Shown piece after piece: positions 4,033 to 5,128 of a stretch of DNA of 5,128 nt (its first letter is position 1; every line of letters starts with the position of its first letter). Below the pieces are notes generated by a model. It searched no databases. It was not told the origin of the DNA and saw only the letters and a list, made by a program, of their open reading frames with translations. Source of the stretch: Clostridia bacterium (GTDB taxonomy: Bacteria; Bacillota; Clostridia; Oscillospirales; CAG-272). The stretch spans positions 1-5,128 of the forward strand of contig JAFTKV010000200.1 of assembly GCA_017453085.1 (NCBI GenBank). The letters run 5' to 3'. Made by a program: the position numbers and the translations under genes.

Positions 4033-4815
4033 ATGACAAAGAAACTCAAAAAACTGACGGCGTTGCTACTTGTGGGTGTACTTGCGTGCACTGCGCTGGT
4101 GGGGTGCAACGGCACAGCGTATGGCGTGGTAGAAGGCGATAACGACTACAATTATGACAATGATTATAATTACAATAACGGAAATCATTCGTCCAGCGGG
4201 AGCAATTCCGGCAATGCGCAGCAAAACTCACAGTATACGGGGCTGTCGCCGACAGAAATTATGGAAGCATTGGGCAAGGCGGAGGATTATGTAATCACAT
4301 CAAATGCCACCATGTCAAATAATGAAGCCGGTGTAAATCAATCTGCTGCAATGACAGTGAAGAAGGATGGAAATTATGCAATAATGGAAGGCAGCAGAAT
4401 GGATGGCAGCTACCTGTCAGATTATTCAACGACATACATCGATTTGGATTCGCATACTGGATATTTTAAAGGTGAAAATGGAAATTGGACGAGTAAATTC
4501 GATAATGATATTAACTGGGGTACTCTTTTGTATTATATGGCGTATGATAACGATGGTGGTGCAATAATCGAATACATTTTAGACGACAGCAATTATTATT
4601 CAACAGATACCAATAAGCACATAATGAGAGAAGATGGTCTGGCGAGAGTAATCGCTGATGGAAATGGCGTAAGCGCATCAGGCAGCATGACTAAGTCCGG
4701 AGCTACTTATCTATTCGTAATGACCGCACAGCAAAAAAATACTGTTCTAAACTTTACCGTTACCATCGAATTCAAATCCACCAGTGTTATCATCCCCAAT
4801 TCGGTTCGTGGATGA
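4033..4815 (+). CDS. Putative lipoprotein with Asn/Asp/Tyr-rich linker, 260 aa
   Basis: I do not recognise a named family. The start at 4033 follows GGAGG (4020-4024) by 8 bases; an in-frame ATG at 4018 overlaps that site and is rejected. Residues 1-24 are a lipoprotein signal (KKLKK, then a hydrophobic core) ending in the lipobox L22-V23-G24-C25. Residues 36-51 carry a tandem hexapeptide (DYNYDN, DYNYNN), followed by a Ser/Gly/Asn linker to about 68. The rest alternates like a beta-sheet protein (DYVITSNATMS, AAMTVKKDGNYAIME, TTYIDLDSHTGYFKG, FTVTIEFKSTSVIIP). It may be a curved-sheet lipoprotein of the LppX/LolA shape, but this is a guess from pattern. Base composition is clearly more AT-rich than in the genes at 477-3218, which may mean a different origin. 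It is probably controlled by the divergent XRE gene and ends at the terminator at 4822. Confidence 0.82.
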   Translation: MTKKLKKLTALLLVGVLACTALVGCNGTAYGVVEGDNDYNYDNDYNYNNGNHSSSGSNSGNAQQNSQYTGLSPTEIMEALGKAEDYVITSNATMSNNEAGVNQSAAMTVKKDGNYAIMEGSRMDGSYLSDYSTTYIDLDSHTGYFKGENGNWTSKFDNDINWGTLLYYMAYDNDGGAIIEYILDDSNYYSTDTNKHIMREDGLARVIADGNGVSASGSMTKSGATYLFVMTAQQKNTVLNFTVTIEFKSTSVIIPNSVRG

Positions 4816-4821
4816 TCTCCC

Positions 4822-4857
4822 TCCCCCGAAAGCTTTTCACTTTCGGGGGATTTCTTC
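4822..4857 (+). terminator. Intrinsic terminator of the second lipoprotein gene
   Basis: TCCCCCGAAAG (4822-4832) and CTTTCGGGGGA (4840-4850) form a perfect 11-bp stem with loop CTTTTCA, followed by TTTCTTC. It begins 6 bases after the stop codon. Confidence 0.85.
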
Positions 4858-4940
4858 GCCGTTTATACCGGCTACTGTGTTGCGCAGTTTTGGCCCGGAG
4901 ACTGTTGATAGAGCCCGTTTGGTGCCGTCTTCGATGGCTC

Positions 4941-4960
4941 GGAACGGTCAAGACCGTTCC
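4941..4960. repeat. Hairpin GGAACGGTC-AA-GACCGTTCC
   Basis: Perfect 9-bp arms with a 2-base centre and no T-run. Such tight GC-rich palindromes are common as dispersed intergenic repeats in clostridial genomes; I cannot test copy number here. Confidence 0.6.
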
Positions 4961-5046
4961 CTACAGGTCTGTGCGAACATCTTTTTCTGTAGTTTTGTCA
5001 ATGATGTGAGACTAAAAAAGTGAAGAAAAAAGTAACGAGTTTAGTT

Positions 5047-5101
5047 AAGACTTTGCAATCGGAAGGAGGGGCGAAGCCCCGAGTGGAGCTTGCAAAGTCT
5101 T
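5047..5101. repeat. 12-bp inverted repeat enclosing a GC hairpin
   Basis: AAGACTTTGCAA (5047-5058) and TTGCAAAGTCTT (5090-5101) are perfect inverted arms around a 31-base centre that itself contains GGGGC-GAA-GCCCC (5068-5080). The last 12 bases of the window, AGGACTTTTCAA, match the left arm at 10 of 12 positions, so the repeat may continue beyond the edge. It could be a dispersed palindromic repeat or a small non-coding RNA stem; no transposase is near. Confidence 0.6.
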
Positions 5102-5128
5102 CGCGCGGTTAAGCGCAGGACTTTTCAA

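Larger units (their letters stand above)
4851..5128. other. Right-edge intergenic region
   Basis: No gene is supported. Two short plus-strand frames (4784-5023, 4812-5009) are open, but they run through the terminator and lack ribosome sites. The region holds the hairpin at 4941-4960, an A-rich stretch (about 5013-5035) and the inverted repeat at 5047-5101. Confidence 0.5.

Noticed and set aside
4784..5023. Open frames of 79 and 65 codons after the second lipoprotein
   Set aside because: They overlap the lipoprotein end and its terminator, lack ribosome sites, and pass through palindromic repeats.

Overview
The window looks like chromosome of a low-to-mid GC Bacillota, most likely a gut or rumen clostridium of the Oscillospiraceae/Ruminococcaceae type. 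The basis is inference from strong AGGAGG-type ribosome sites, consensus sigma-A promoters with 17-base spacers, a UPF0237-UPF0210 gene pair, lipobox lipoproteins of Gram-positive style, and intergenic spaces filled with GC-rich hairpins. No rRNA, tRNA, CRISPR array, transposase or phage gene was seen.

Layout. Bases 1-253 are a regulatory-looking intergenic region with a strong leftward promoter, an extended -10 promoter to the right and four palindromes. Bases 254-391 hold a 45-residue Cys-containing small ORF with a good ribosome site. Bases 477-1433 encode a 318-residue lipoprotein with a Pro/Asp/Glu-rich insertion. Bases 1567-1836 encode an 89-residue ACT-domain protein (UPF0237). After an 18-base gap comes its usual partner, a UPF0210/DUF711 PFL-like protein (1855-3218), here interrupted by a one-base frameshift near 2263. 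Bases 3219-3697 contain no convincing gene but at least seven hairpins, including the terminator of the ACT-UPF0210 operon. On the minus strand, 3698-3922 encodes a 74-residue XRE/Cro-type regulator. It diverges from a second lipoprotein (4033-4815, 260 residues, noticeably AT-richer), and two related operator-like palindromes flank the shared promoter region. The lipoprotein ends at a clear intrinsic terminator, and bases 4851-5128 hold further hairpins and a 12-bp inverted repeat.

How the parts work together. The ACT/UPF0210 pair is probably a two-gene operon, with the ACT protein as a likely ligand-sensing partner of the barrel protein. The XRE gene and the second lipoprotein look like a regulator-target pair. 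The most unusual feature is a 35-base hairpin with a built-in promoter, present twice with the same geometry and compensatory base changes. One copy lies just before the first lipoprotein and the other just before the ACT gene. It puts TTGCAA across the left arm and loop and the -10 box exactly one base after the right arm.
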